Shown: in pieces, positions 23,724-31,763 of the stretch | Layout: every line of letters begins with the position of its first letter | How positions within the stretch are numbered: the first letter of the stretch is position 1 | Source of the DNA: CALNZV01 sp942491115 | GTDB lineage: Bacteria; Desulfobacterota; Desulfobacteria; Desulfobacterales; UBA5852 | Assembly (NCBI GenBank): GCA_942491115.1 | Contig: CALNZV010000007.1 | Location: forward strand, 744,001-808,000 | Direction of reading: 5' to 3' | Length of the DNA stretch: 64,000 nt | Made by a program: the position numbers and the translations under genes | Notes under the pieces: generated by a model | What the model saw: only the letters and a program-made list of their open reading frames with translations | Told to the model about the DNA's origin: nothing | The model's database searches: none

Positions 23724-24647
23724 GTGGCCATGGTCCTGAACAGTCTTTTCCCGGTATTTGCCCTATTGGCCATGGGCGCCCTGTTCAAGCGAATCGGCTT
23801 GACGACGGATGCGTTTCTAAGCGCTGCTGACCGCCTGATCTATTTTATTTTTTTCCCGGCGCTGCTGTTCTGGAAGATCGGCGCAAGCGAAGGGCAGGCC
23901 CTCTCCGGCGGCGGCGCGTATCTCTGGGCGGCGGCTTGCGCGGTGGTTACCGTCTTCATCCTCTCCGCCATCTATCTTCGCCTTAAAGTGACGCCCTTTC
24001 AGGCGGGCAGTTTTTCCCAAAGCTGCTACCGCTTCAACACTTACATCGGCATGGCCATCATTGTCAGCGCACTGGGGGAGGAGGGGGTGCGGACCTTCGG
24101 GGTACTCATCGGCGTTCTGATTCCGCTGATCAACCTGCTGGCGGTCTCGACTCTGACCTGGTTCGCCGGAGACACCTATCCGGTTCGGCAGCGGATCCAA
24201 ATGACGGTCAGAGCCCTCGTGTCGAACCCACTCATCGCCGCCTGCATTGCCGGTATCGCCTACAGCCGGTTTGTCGGGCAATTCCCGGTCTTCATCGACA
24301 ATCTCCTGCGCCTGAGCGCCTCCATGTCCCTGCCCCTGGCGATTCTGTCCATCGGGGGCTCTTTGACCCTAACCTCCCTGAGAAGTCATTTCGGCACCGC
24401 CCTGGCGGCGGCCGTTTTCAAACTGGTGGCCCTACCGATGATCGGATATGGCTTTTTACGGTGGTTCGGGGTCACCGGCATTCCCTACCAGGTCAGCATG
24501 GTGTTCTTTGTCCTGCCCACCTCGACGGCCATCTATGTGCTCTCCGGCCAACTGAAAAGCGATACCCGGCTGGCATCGGCTGCCATCGTTCTTTCCACCG
24601 TTCTTTCGGCGGTTCCCTTGTCCATGGTTCTCGCCAATTTTCAATAG
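23724..24647 (+). CDS. AEC-family (auxin efflux carrier type) transporter
   Basis: 307 residues, GTG start immediately after the selenoprotein stop. About ten membrane helices in two repeats, with the family features LFPVFALLAMGALFKRIGL at the start, SCYRFNTYIGMAI in the middle and LPTSTAIYVLSGQL near the end. AEC carriers export or import small organic acids (malonate, malate, auxin in plants) in the inner membrane. The substrate cannot be told. Zero spacing from the selenoprotein gene suggests an operon and translational coupling. Confidence 0.88.
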   Translation: MAMVLNSLFPVFALLAMGALFKRIGLTTDAFLSAADRLIYFIFFPALLFWKIGASEGQALSGGGAYLWAAACAVVTVFILSAIYLRLKVTPFQAGSFSQSCYRFNTYIGMAIIVSALGEEGVRTFGVLIGVLIPLINLLAVSTLTWFAGDTYPVRQRIQMTVRALVSNPLIAACIAGIAYSRFVGQFPVFIDNLLRLSASMSLPLAILSIGGSLTLTSLRSHFGTALAAAVFKLVALPMIGYGFLRWFGVTGIPYQVSMVFFVLPTSTAIYVLSGQLKSDTRLASAAIVLSTVLSAVPLSMVLANFQ

Positions 24648-24671
24648 CTCAAGATAGAAATGGTCGCGCTC

Positions 24672-25433
24672 ATGACGTGCTTCAAGCTTATTGTCGAATA
24701 CGACGGAACGGACTATGCCGGATGGCAGCGACAAAAAGATCAGGCGACCATCCAGGGGGAGCTGGAGCGAGCTATCCAGAGAATCGTGGGCTCGCCGGTG
24801 ACCGTTCACGGATCCGGCAGAACCGACGCCGGCGTGCACGCCCTGGGTCAGGTTGGACATTTTCTGTGCGCGACGCGCCTGGGACCCCAGGAGATCCAGC
24901 GGGCGTTGAACGCCCTGCTGCCCCCGGCCATTGCCGTTCTCGACTGCGCCCGGGTCCCCGAATCCTTTCACGCCCGATATGACGCTGCCGGCAAGCGCTA
25001 CCGCTATTGCATCATCAACCGTCCGGTGCGACCGGCGGTCGGCCGCCGATACGCCTGGCACATCAGGAAGCCGTTGAACCTTCCCGTCATGACGGACGCC
25101 TTATCTCACCTGAAAGGCACTCACGACTTCAAAGCATTCGAAGGCGCGGGCAGCCCGAAGCACCACACGATTCGAACAGTGTCTTCCGCCACCCTCGACC
25201 GGGACACATCCGGCACCGTGACCCTCGATATCAGCGCAAACGGATTTCTCAGATTCATGGTCAGGAATATCGTGGGAACCCTGGCCGCTGTAGGATTGGG
25301 GACATTGACTTCGGACGGGGTCAAAGCGATCCTCGACTCCCGGGACCGCTCCCGGGCAGGGGCGACAGCCCCGCCCCACGGCCTGTTTCTGGTGGCGGTG
25401 GACTATAGCCCACGGGCCGACGGCACCCTATGA
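24672..25433 (+). CDS. truA: TruA, tRNA pseudouridine(38-40) synthase
   Basis: About 253 residues. The start is ambiguous: ATG at 24660 or 24672, neither with a good Shine-Dalgarno; the second gives the usual family beginning (FKLIVEYDGTDYAGWQRQ). The catalytic Asp lies in GSGRTDAGVHALGQVGHF. FHARYDAAGKRYRY and NGFLRFMVRNIVGTL are also characteristic. It modifies the anticodon stem-loop of many tRNAs. It starts 24 nt after the AEC gene and overlaps the convergent ClC gene by 6 bp. Confidence 0.93.
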   Translation: MTCFKLIVEYDGTDYAGWQRQKDQATIQGELERAIQRIVGSPVTVHGSGRTDAGVHALGQVGHFLCATRLGPQEIQRALNALLPPAIAVLDCARVPESFHARYDAAGKRYRYCIINRPVRPAVGRRYAWHIRKPLNLPVMTDALSHLKGTHDFKAFEGAGSPKHHTIRTVSSATLDRDTSGTVTLDISANGFLRFMVRNIVGTLAAVGLGTLTSDGVKAILDSRDRSRAGATAPPHGLFLVAVDYSPRADGTL

Positions 25434-27257
25434 CCCCTGAACGCGCCCTTTCATGTCCTGGATGCGCCCGTTGTAGAAGGCAATCACTTCCCTCCGGTTC
25501 AGCATGCCCAGAAGGATGCCGAAGTCGTCCTCCTGTACCACGGGGAGACCATCGATATTCTTGGTGGTGAATTTTTGCAGAACCGTGTTCAGATCCTCGC
25601 CGGCATGGGTGACAATGATGTCGGAGGTGCAAATGTCTTTCATGACCACCAGATTTTCGATTTCAGAAGAGAAGAGGACACCCCGGATATCGGTGCTCGA
25701 GAAAATGCCGGTCAGCCGCCCGTGCTGATCCATTACCGGAAAGTAGTGCTGCTTGGTCCGGGAGAAGAAGCGTTTGAACTCCAGAAACGGCATGTTCTCA
25801 GGGATGAGGTTGACTTTCTTGACCAGGTGCATCAGGTCCTTGACCCGAATGGTCTGAAGCACGTCGACAAAGAACTCGCCGGAATGGGCCGGGGAGGCAA
25901 ACCGGTTTTTGATCTGCTTCTCGTAGATCGTCCACCGCTGGGAGGCAAGGTAAGCCACCGAGCAAACGAGAAGGCTCGGCAATAGAAGATGGTAGGAATT
26001 GGTCATCTCACTGACGAAGATAATGGTCGAAATGGGCGTGTTGGATACCGCTGTGAAAAAACCGGCCATGCCCACGATGACAAAGGCGCCCGGCTGGGTC
26101 ACCACTCCCGGCATGATCCCGTTGAACAGAAGACCGACAGCGCCCCCCATCGACCCCCCGATGACCACCGAGGGACCGAATACGCCGCCGCTTCCGCCGG
26201 ACCCGATGGAAAAGGAGGTGGTCAGCACCTTTCCCAACGCAAGGGTCAACAGGAAGCCTATGGAAAGTTCGTTGAAGATTGCCTGCTGTGCATACCCGTA
26301 GCCGAAGGCCAGGGTGTAGGGGAAGAAAAAACCGATGATGCCCGTGCAAAGCCCACCGATGGCGGGCTTGACGTGGTTGGGAACGGGAATCCGCTTGAAC
26401 AGTCGGGTAACGCCGTAGAAGCATTTGACGTAAAAAATCCCGGTCACCACCAGAACCAGGGAGAGGACCAGATAGGGACCTAGCTCCAGCGGGTTTCTAA
26501 ACTGGAAGGGAGGGGATTCGAAGAGACTGCCCCAGCCGAACACCAGACAAAAGAGGCAGTAGGCCACCACCGAAGAAATCCCCGCTGGTATGATGACCTC
26601 CGACTCGAATTCCGGGTCCCGATAGAGTACTTCGGCCGCAAATAGCGCTCCGGCCAAAGGGGCGCGGAAGATACTCCCAACGCCAGCGCCGATGCCGGCG
26701 GCCATCATGATGCGACGCTCCCGTTCGGAAAGTTTCAGAGTGGTTGCCAGAAAGGAGCCGAATCCTGCGCCGATTTGGGCGATGGGTCCCTCTCGTCCTC
26801 CCGATCCTCCCGTGGTCAGGGTGATCGCCGAGGTGATCGTTTTGACGATCGGCACGCGACCCCGGATAAAACCGCCTTTCCGGTGGTAGGCGTCGATGGC
26901 GGCATCCGTGCCGTGACCTTCCGCTTCCGGGGCAAAGGTGTAGACGATCCATCCACTGACAAGGCCTCCCATGGCCGGCAGCAGCATCAGAAGCCACCGG
27001 TTGAAGGGCCGGGACGTGGGGGGCAGCAGATGGTGTTCGCCGGCTGGCCCCGGGGGCCGGTAGCCCGCAACAAAGTCCATGAAGTAATGGACGCCCAGTT
27101 GGCATAGATAGTGGAAAAGAATGGATCCCAAACCTGCGATAATGCCGATAATGAAGAAATAAAAGGACCATTTGCCCGCACGGGAGATTTGATCGGGAAG
27201 GCTGTTGCCGTCTTGACTCCTGAACCACTGGGACATCAGCTGACGAATGGGTTCCAT
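25428..27257 (-). CDS. ClC-family chloride channel/transporter with two CBS domains
   Basis: 609 residues. The membrane part (about 30-440) has the ClC filter motifs GSGGREGPIAQIGAGFGS, with the gating Glu, and GSGGSGGVFGPS. The first filter motif, GSGIP in E. coli ClcA, is GHGTD here, so the central Ser is missing. The C-terminal 150 residues hold two CBS domains (VKDLMHLVKKVNLIPENMPF and MKDICTSDIIVTHAGEDLNTVLQKF...DGLPVVQEDDF) that likely bind adenine nucleotides and regulate the channel. Whether it is a channel or an H+/Cl- exchanger is not decided. Confidence 0.93.
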   Translation of the reverse strand: MEPIRQLMSQWFRSQDGNSLPDQISRAGKWSFYFFIIGIIAGLGSILFHYLCQLGVHYFMDFVAGYRPPGPAGEHHLLPPTSRPFNRWLLMLLPAMGGLVSGWIVYTFAPEAEGHGTDAAIDAYHRKGGFIRGRVPIVKTITSAITLTTGGSGGREGPIAQIGAGFGSFLATTLKLSERERRIMMAAGIGAGVGSIFRAPLAGALFAAEVLYRDPEFESEVIIPAGISSVVAYCLFCLVFGWGSLFESPPFQFRNPLELGPYLVLSLVLVVTGIFYVKCFYGVTRLFKRIPVPNHVKPAIGGLCTGIIGFFFPYTLAFGYGYAQQAIFNELSIGFLLTLALGKVLTTSFSIGSGGSGGVFGPSVVIGGSMGGAVGLLFNGIMPGVVTQPGAFVIVGMAGFFTAVSNTPISTIIFVSEMTNSYHLLLPSLLVCSVAYLASQRWTIYEKQIKNRFASPAHSGEFFVDVLQTIRVKDLMHLVKKVNLIPENMPFLEFKRFFSRTKQHYFPVMDQHGRLTGIFSSTDIRGVLFSSEIENLVVMKDICTSDIIVTHAGEDLNTVLQKFTTKNIDGLPVVQEDDFGILLGMLNRREVIAFYNGRIQDMKGRVQGS

Positions 27258-27305
27258 GGCACCTTATGGGTTGGAGGAAATGGGTGATTAACGTCAAAGT
27301 GTTGA

Positions 27306-27334
27306 TAATTAAACGTTTCAGGCAAAATATTCAA
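27306..27334 (-). promoter_or_regulatory. Candidate promoter of the ClC gene
   Basis: On the minus strand TTGAAT (27334-27329) and TAATTA (27311-27306), 17-bp spacer, about 50 nt upstream of the ClC ATG. Confidence 0.35.
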
Positions 27335-27378
27335 CCCCAAATCTGCCGTTTGAAATGGGCGCCTCCCGTCGGTTTGTC

Positions 27379-27407
27379 TTGATGGAGTTCCCGGCGGATG
27401 GTATAAA
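27379..27407 (+). promoter_or_regulatory. Sigma-70 type promoter of the aminotransferase gene
   Basis: TTGATG (27379-27384) and TATAAA (27402-27407) with a 17-bp spacer, about 40 nt before the ATG at 27447. Confidence 0.55.
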
Positions 27408-27446
27408 TTCTTACCCTTTACCACCCCAAATGCAGGAGAACACCCG

Positions 27447-28724
27447 ATGACGGCTCTGGCCAAACCCACAAAGGAAGCATTCATTCGACGGAAACCGGAA
27501 CTCGAAGACCGCTATACCGGCTATAAAAAAAGAGGGCTCGACCTCGATCTGACCCGGGGAAAGCCCTCAAAGGAACAGCTGGATCTTTCCGGGGCTCTTT
27601 TCGACATCGTCTCCGCCGATGACTTCCAGGCTGCAGACGGCACCGATTGTCGAAACTATGGTGGGGTAGATGGCATCCCCGAAGCCAAACGACTCTTTGC
27701 CGATTACATGGAGGTGGATCCGAGCGAGGTGATCGTCGGCGGCAATTCCAGCCTTCAGCTCATGTACAATGCCTTTGTGGTGGCCATGCTTTTCGGAATC
27801 GAGCCGGGCTGTATGCCATGGGGGCGCCAGGGAGCGATCCGGTTCCTCTGCCCCAGCCCCGGCTATGACCGGCATTTCTCCATCTGCGAACACATGGGAC
27901 TGGAAATGATCCCGGTGGGAATGACTCCCGAAGGGCCGGACATGGACGTGGTCGAGAGCCTGGCGGCCGAAGACGGGACCGTCAAAGGGATCTGGTGCGT
28001 GCCGAAATACAGCAATCCCACCGGGATCGTCTACTCCGACGAGACGGTGGAACGATTGGCCGCCATGCCCGCGAAAGCCCCGGACTTTCGTATTTTCTGG
28101 GATAACGCCTACGCCGTTCATCACCTTACGGAAGAACGTCCCACCCTAAAAAATATACTGGCCGCATGCAGGGCCGCCGGGAACCCGAACCGGGTGCTGA
28201 TATTCGGCTCCACCTCCAAAATCACTTTTCCCGGCGGGGGGGTAGCGATGATGGCTGGCAGTCGAGAGACGGTCAAGGCCATTGTCGATCAGCGGTTTTA
28301 CCAGACCATCGGACCAGACAAGCTCAACCAGCTCCGTCATGTCCGTTTCCTGAAGGACATGGCTGGCATCGAACGGCACATGAGCGCCCATGCGGCCATC
28401 CTTAAGCCAAAATTCGATGCGGTCCAGCGTATCCTCGAGCGAGAACTCGACGATCTTGGAATCGCCAACTGGAGCCGTCCCGCAGGCGGCTATTTCGTCA
28501 GTTTCGATGCGCCGGAGGGTTGCGCTTCCGCCGTCATTCGAATGGCGGTGGAAGCAGGTGTCAAGCTGACCCCGGCAGGATCGACCTATCCCCTGAAAAA
28601 GGATCCGGCCGACCGGAATATCCGAATCGCACCGACCTTCGCCACCCCGGAGGACATCCGCACAGCTATGGAAGTATTGTCGGTCAGTGTCCAGCTGGCG
28701 GCCATCGACCGACTGATGACCTGA
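27447..28724 (+). CDS. PLP-dependent aminotransferase (aspartate aminotransferase-like)
   Basis: 425 residues, fold type I. The opening LDLDLTRGKPSKEQLDLSGALFD is characteristic of the subgroup of aspartate-type aminotransferases found in actinobacteria and clostridia (Asp_aminotransf, PF12897), not of AspC. Other features are YGGVDGIPEAKRLFADYM, WCVPKYSNPTGIVYSDETV, WDNAYAVHHL and the PLP lysine in FGSTSKITFPGGGVAMMAGS. Well-formed Shine-Dalgarno (AGGAG) upstream. The gene stands alone between its own promoter and a strong terminator. Confidence 0.88.
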   Translation: MTALAKPTKEAFIRRKPELEDRYTGYKKRGLDLDLTRGKPSKEQLDLSGALFDIVSADDFQAADGTDCRNYGGVDGIPEAKRLFADYMEVDPSEVIVGGNSSLQLMYNAFVVAMLFGIEPGCMPWGRQGAIRFLCPSPGYDRHFSICEHMGLEMIPVGMTPEGPDMDVVESLAAEDGTVKGIWCVPKYSNPTGIVYSDETVERLAAMPAKAPDFRIFWDNAYAVHHLTEERPTLKNILAACRAAGNPNRVLIFGSTSKITFPGGGVAMMAGSRETVKAIVDQRFYQTIGPDKLNQLRHVRFLKDMAGIERHMSAHAAILKPKFDAVQRILERELDDLGIANWSRPAGGYFVSFDAPEGCASAVIRMAVEAGVKLTPAGSTYPLKKDPADRNIRIAPTFATPEDIRTAMEVLSVSVQLAAIDRLMT

Positions 28725-28774
28725 ACCGGACTTATGGCACCGGCGGTTCGACTGAGGATCGTCGAGCCCATGAA

Positions 28775-28808
28775 AAAGCCCCGACCTCCCATGGGAGGTC
28801 GGGGCTTT
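28775..28808. terminator. Perfect palindromic bidirectional terminator
   Basis: A 34-bp perfect palindrome: GCCCCGACCTCCC and GGGAGGTCGGGGC flanked by AAA on the left and TTT on the right. It lies between the convergent aminotransferase and cysteine-rich genes and would end both transcripts. Confidence 0.85.
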
Positions 28809-28832
28809 GGGTATCCTCTGAAACGGGGGAAG

Positions 28833-29111
28833 CTACCGCTTGGATCGCTTGGATGCCTTGAGCGGGTTGATCTTGGTCTTTGCGTTGGCTTGGGACGTGC
28901 CGATATGGGTCGCCATATTGCAGCTGCCGGCCTTCCATCGAACCAACGGCTCGGGACAGGCTGAACAATACCACGCCGAAGAGAATTCGACCTTTCGGCC
29001 GCATCCGTCGCACTGTTCCACCGTTTTACGGCAAATACCGTCGTTGTAGGAACATCCGGACGCTGTCATGAAAGGGCACTCCTGCCCTTTTCTTACCGTT
29101 GTACAGTTCAA
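28833..29111 (-). CDS. Small cysteine-rich protein (PxxKW-like), TTG start
   Basis: 92 residues. I choose TTG at 29111 because AAGGAGGTG stands seven bases upstream on the minus strand, an ideal ribosome site, and the resulting start NCTTVRKGQECPF fits small Cys-rich proteins I associate with Desulfobacterota. Longer ATG starts upstream would add unrelated residues. There are eleven Cys, including CSYNDGICRKTVEQCDGCGRK and WYCSACPEPLVRW, arranged like metal or Fe-S ligands. The tail KINPLKASKRSKR is strongly basic. PLVRW may be a variant of the PxxKW signature. Function unknown. Confidence 0.75.
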   Translation of the reverse strand: MNCTTVRKGQECPFMTASGCSYNDGICRKTVEQCDGCGRKVEFSSAWYCSACPEPLVRWKAGSCNMATHIGTSQANAKTKINPLKASKRSKR

Positions 29112-29174
29112 GGGTACCACCTCCTTTTGAAGCAAAATCGGGTCCGACTGGACCCGTGTAAACATGAAAGAGGC

Positions 29175-29204
29175 CATATAGTATGAACCCATTTTTATTG
29201 TCAA
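29175..29204 (-). promoter_or_regulatory. Sigma-70 type promoter of the cysteine-rich protein gene
   Basis: On the minus strand TTGACA (29204-29199) and TATATG (29180-29175) with an 18-bp spacer in an AT-rich stretch, about 65 nt before the TTG start. Confidence 0.6.
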
Positions 29205-29331
29205 TAGTCTTTTGTGGGTTCCTTGATGACCGACACGGCCATCTCGGACTTGATTTTTAGGGAAAACATTGACAAGTACGGATGGGATTCAGACCCTTCT
29301 GGGGTACCGTCCGATAGGAAATCATAGGAAA

Positions 29332-30351
29332 ATGCCTCAAAACCCCCCCCACCCTGTGCCCAAGACCACAGTCAAATCGGTCCTCGATAGAGCCAAGGCG
29401 GTCCTAAAGGCCGAGGCCGACGGGATCCTCTGCGTGTCGGAACGAATCGATCAACGGTTCGACGACGCCGTCAATCTCATCGCCGGCTCCCGGGGACGGC
29501 TGGTATTGAGCGGTATCGGAAAATCAGGGTTGATCGGAAGGAAGATGGCCGCCACCTTCAACAGCACCGGCACCCGGGCACTGTTCCTTCATCCCGTGGA
29601 GGCCATGCATGGCGACTTGGGAGTCGTTACGGCGGATGACGTATTTGCCGCCCTGTCCAACAGCGGCGAAACCGAAGAACTCATTCTGCTCCTGCCGAGT
29701 ATCAAGCAAATCGGCTGTCCGGTCATTGCATTCACCGGTAACCCGGCGTCTACCCTGGCCGGCCACAGCGACATCCTGATTGACGTCGGGGTCGAAGAGG
29801 AAGCGTGTCCAATGGGCTTGGCGCCCACGACCAGCTCCACGGCTCTGCTGGCGGTCGGAGACGCCCTGGCGGTCGTCCTGATGGACCGAAACCATTTCAA
29901 TACCAGCGATTTCAAGCGGTACCATCCCGGCGGTGCCTTGGGTCAGCGACTGTGTCAGCGGGTGGCTGACATCATGATCGCCGGAGAGAAGCTCCCCGCG
30001 GCGGCAGCTGGCATTCCCATGGGCGATGCGGTCCGCGCCATGGACGAAGGAGGACTGGGCGCGCTTCTGATCACGGGCCCGGACGACACACTGACAGGCA
30101 TCATTACCGACGGGGATCTCAGACGGTCGATCGCCAGCGGGCAGCCAACCCTATCCCTGACCGTCGACGACATCATGACCCCGTCCCCGAAGTCGCTTCG
30201 ACCCGACTCACCGGCTTACGACGCATTGAATATGATGGAACGCCACCAAATAACGGTGTTGCCGATCACCGAGCCTGACGGCCGGATTGCAGGCATTCTT
30301 CATCTCCATGACATTCTTGGAAAAGGCGCCTTCAAATTCAACGGCCATTAG
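29332..30351 (+). CDS. kdsD: Arabinose-5-phosphate isomerase (KdsD/KpsF)
   Basis: 339 residues from ATG at 29332 (AGGAAA upstream). A SIS sugar-isomerase domain (about 35-190: LVLSGIGKSGLIGRKMAATFNSTGTRALFLHPVEAMHGDLG, ALSNSGETEE, APTTSSTALLAVGDALAV) is followed by two CBS domains (VADIMIAGEKLPA... and VDDIMTPSPKSLRPDSPAYDALNMM). It converts ribulose 5-phosphate to arabinose 5-phosphate, the first step to Kdo for LPS. Length and order are standard. An alternative SIS-CBS role (GutQ) is biochemically the same. Confidence 0.92.
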   Translation: MPQNPPHPVPKTTVKSVLDRAKAVLKAEADGILCVSERIDQRFDDAVNLIAGSRGRLVLSGIGKSGLIGRKMAATFNSTGTRALFLHPVEAMHGDLGVVTADDVFAALSNSGETEELILLLPSIKQIGCPVIAFTGNPASTLAGHSDILIDVGVEEEACPMGLAPTTSSTALLAVGDALAVVLMDRNHFNTSDFKRYHPGGALGQRLCQRVADIMIAGEKLPAAAAGIPMGDAVRAMDEGGLGALLITGPDDTLTGIITDGDLRRSIASGQPTLSLTVDDIMTPSPKSLRPDSPAYDALNMMERHQITVLPITEPDGRIAGILHLHDILGKGAFKFNGH

Positions 30352-30398
30352 ATTTCATTGCCAGACAACAGCAACCCAGCAACCATTGACGGTGACAA

Positions 30399-31727
30399 AT
30401 GCCAATGACTGATCCAGTCGATACCTCTATCCCCGTATTGGGCTCCTCGAAAATCCCTTCGCCGATTCTCCGGCTGCAAAGCGGAAAAGAGCCCTATTTT
30501 ATCAGTGACGACCACCGGGTCCTGATCGATGTGACACCGGGCGGGGTGGAATCCTTCATCCGGAGCGGAGCCCCCCTCCCTTCGTTCGAGATGGCCGGAC
30601 CCCGTAAGCAGATTTATTTCGATCCCAGCAAACTCAGGTGCGCCATGGTCACCTGCGGAGGGTTGTGCCCCGGGTTGAACGACATCATTCGATCCATCGT
30701 GCTTGAGCTTTATCATGGATACGGTGTGCGGCGCCTTTACGGAATCAAATACGGCCTTCAGGGCTTCATTCCCAAATACGGTCACGACGTCATCGACCTG
30801 AACCCTGAATCGGTAACCAGCATTCTCGATTTGGGAGGATCCGTACTGGGCTCATCAAGGGGCCCTCAACCCATCGAAGAGATCGTCGACACCCTGGACC
30901 GCCTGAACATCGGCCTGCTTTTCATGATCGGCGGTGACGGCACCCTCAGGGCGGCCTGCAAGATTGCCGACGCCATCCTGGACAAAGGCCTGAAAATCTC
31001 CGTCATCGGCATCCCCAAGACCATCGACAACGACATCAATATGGTCTCCCGATCCTTCGGATTCGACACCGCCGTCGATGTGGCCACCCGGGCCATCCGG
31101 GCGGCCCACAACGAAGCCGTCGCCTATCCCAACGGTATCGGTCTCATCAAGCTGATGGGCCGCCACTCGGGGTTTATCGCCGCCACGGCAACGCTGGCCC
31201 AACAGGATGTCAACTTCGTTCTGATCCCGGAGATCAAGGTTGATCTGGAAGGACCCAATGGGCTGTTGACCAGGCTTGAGGAGCGGTTGGTCCACAGGCG
31301 CCATGCGGTGATAGTGGTGGCTGAAGGAGCGGGGCAGGAATTTTTCGAAGACGACGACAACGCGTGTGATGCTTCGGGAAACCTCAAACTGAAGGACATC
31401 GGGCTCTTTCTCAAGAACCGAATCAATCGATACTTCAATGCGCAGCAGATCGAGATCAACCTGAAGTATATCGATCCCAGCTACATGATCCGGAGTCTAC
31501 CGGCCAATGCCAATGACTCGGTATTCTGCGGCTTTTTAGGGCGCGACGCCGTCCATGCGGGAATGGCCGGAAAAACCAAACTCCTGGTGGGCCACTGGAA
31601 CAATCATTTCGTCCATGTTCCGATGGAAGCGGCCAGCGGGAAACGAAAGCAGGTCAACCCAAACGGCAAGCTCTGGATGACGGTTCTGGAGGCCACTGGC
31701 CAGGGGTCCATGCGAAACGACCCTTAG
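30399..31727 (+). CDS. 6-phosphofructokinase, group III type
   Basis: 442 residues. The core VTCGGLCPGLNDIIRSIV, IGGDGTLRAACKIADA, GIPKTIDNDINMVSRSFGFDTA, GLIKLMGRHSGFIAATATLA and VAEGAGQEFF define a phosphofructokinase of the long group found in plants, trypanosomes and many bacteria. GGDGT has Gly where PPi-dependent enzymes have Asp, which favours ATP, whereas PKTIDND has the Lys usual in PPi enzymes; trypanosomal ATP-PFK shows the same mixture. ATP is therefore the likelier donor. Residues 1-75 are a family-typical N-terminal extension. It begins 47 nt after kdsD. Confidence 0.9.
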   Translation: MPMTDPVDTSIPVLGSSKIPSPILRLQSGKEPYFISDDHRVLIDVTPGGVESFIRSGAPLPSFEMAGPRKQIYFDPSKLRCAMVTCGGLCPGLNDIIRSIVLELYHGYGVRRLYGIKYGLQGFIPKYGHDVIDLNPESVTSILDLGGSVLGSSRGPQPIEEIVDTLDRLNIGLLFMIGGDGTLRAACKIADAILDKGLKISVIGIPKTIDNDINMVSRSFGFDTAVDVATRAIRAAHNEAVAYPNGIGLIKLMGRHSGFIAATATLAQQDVNFVLIPEIKVDLEGPNGLLTRLEERLVHRRHAVIVVAEGAGQEFFEDDDNACDASGNLKLKDIGLFLKNRINRYFNAQQIEINLKYIDPSYMIRSLPANANDSVFCGFLGRDAVHAGMAGKTKLLVGHWNNHFVHVPMEAASGKRKQVNPNGKLWMTVLEATGQGSMRNDP

Positions 31728-31763
31728 GTTCCGGCAGTGTTTTGAGAGAGTTGCCCGAACCCG

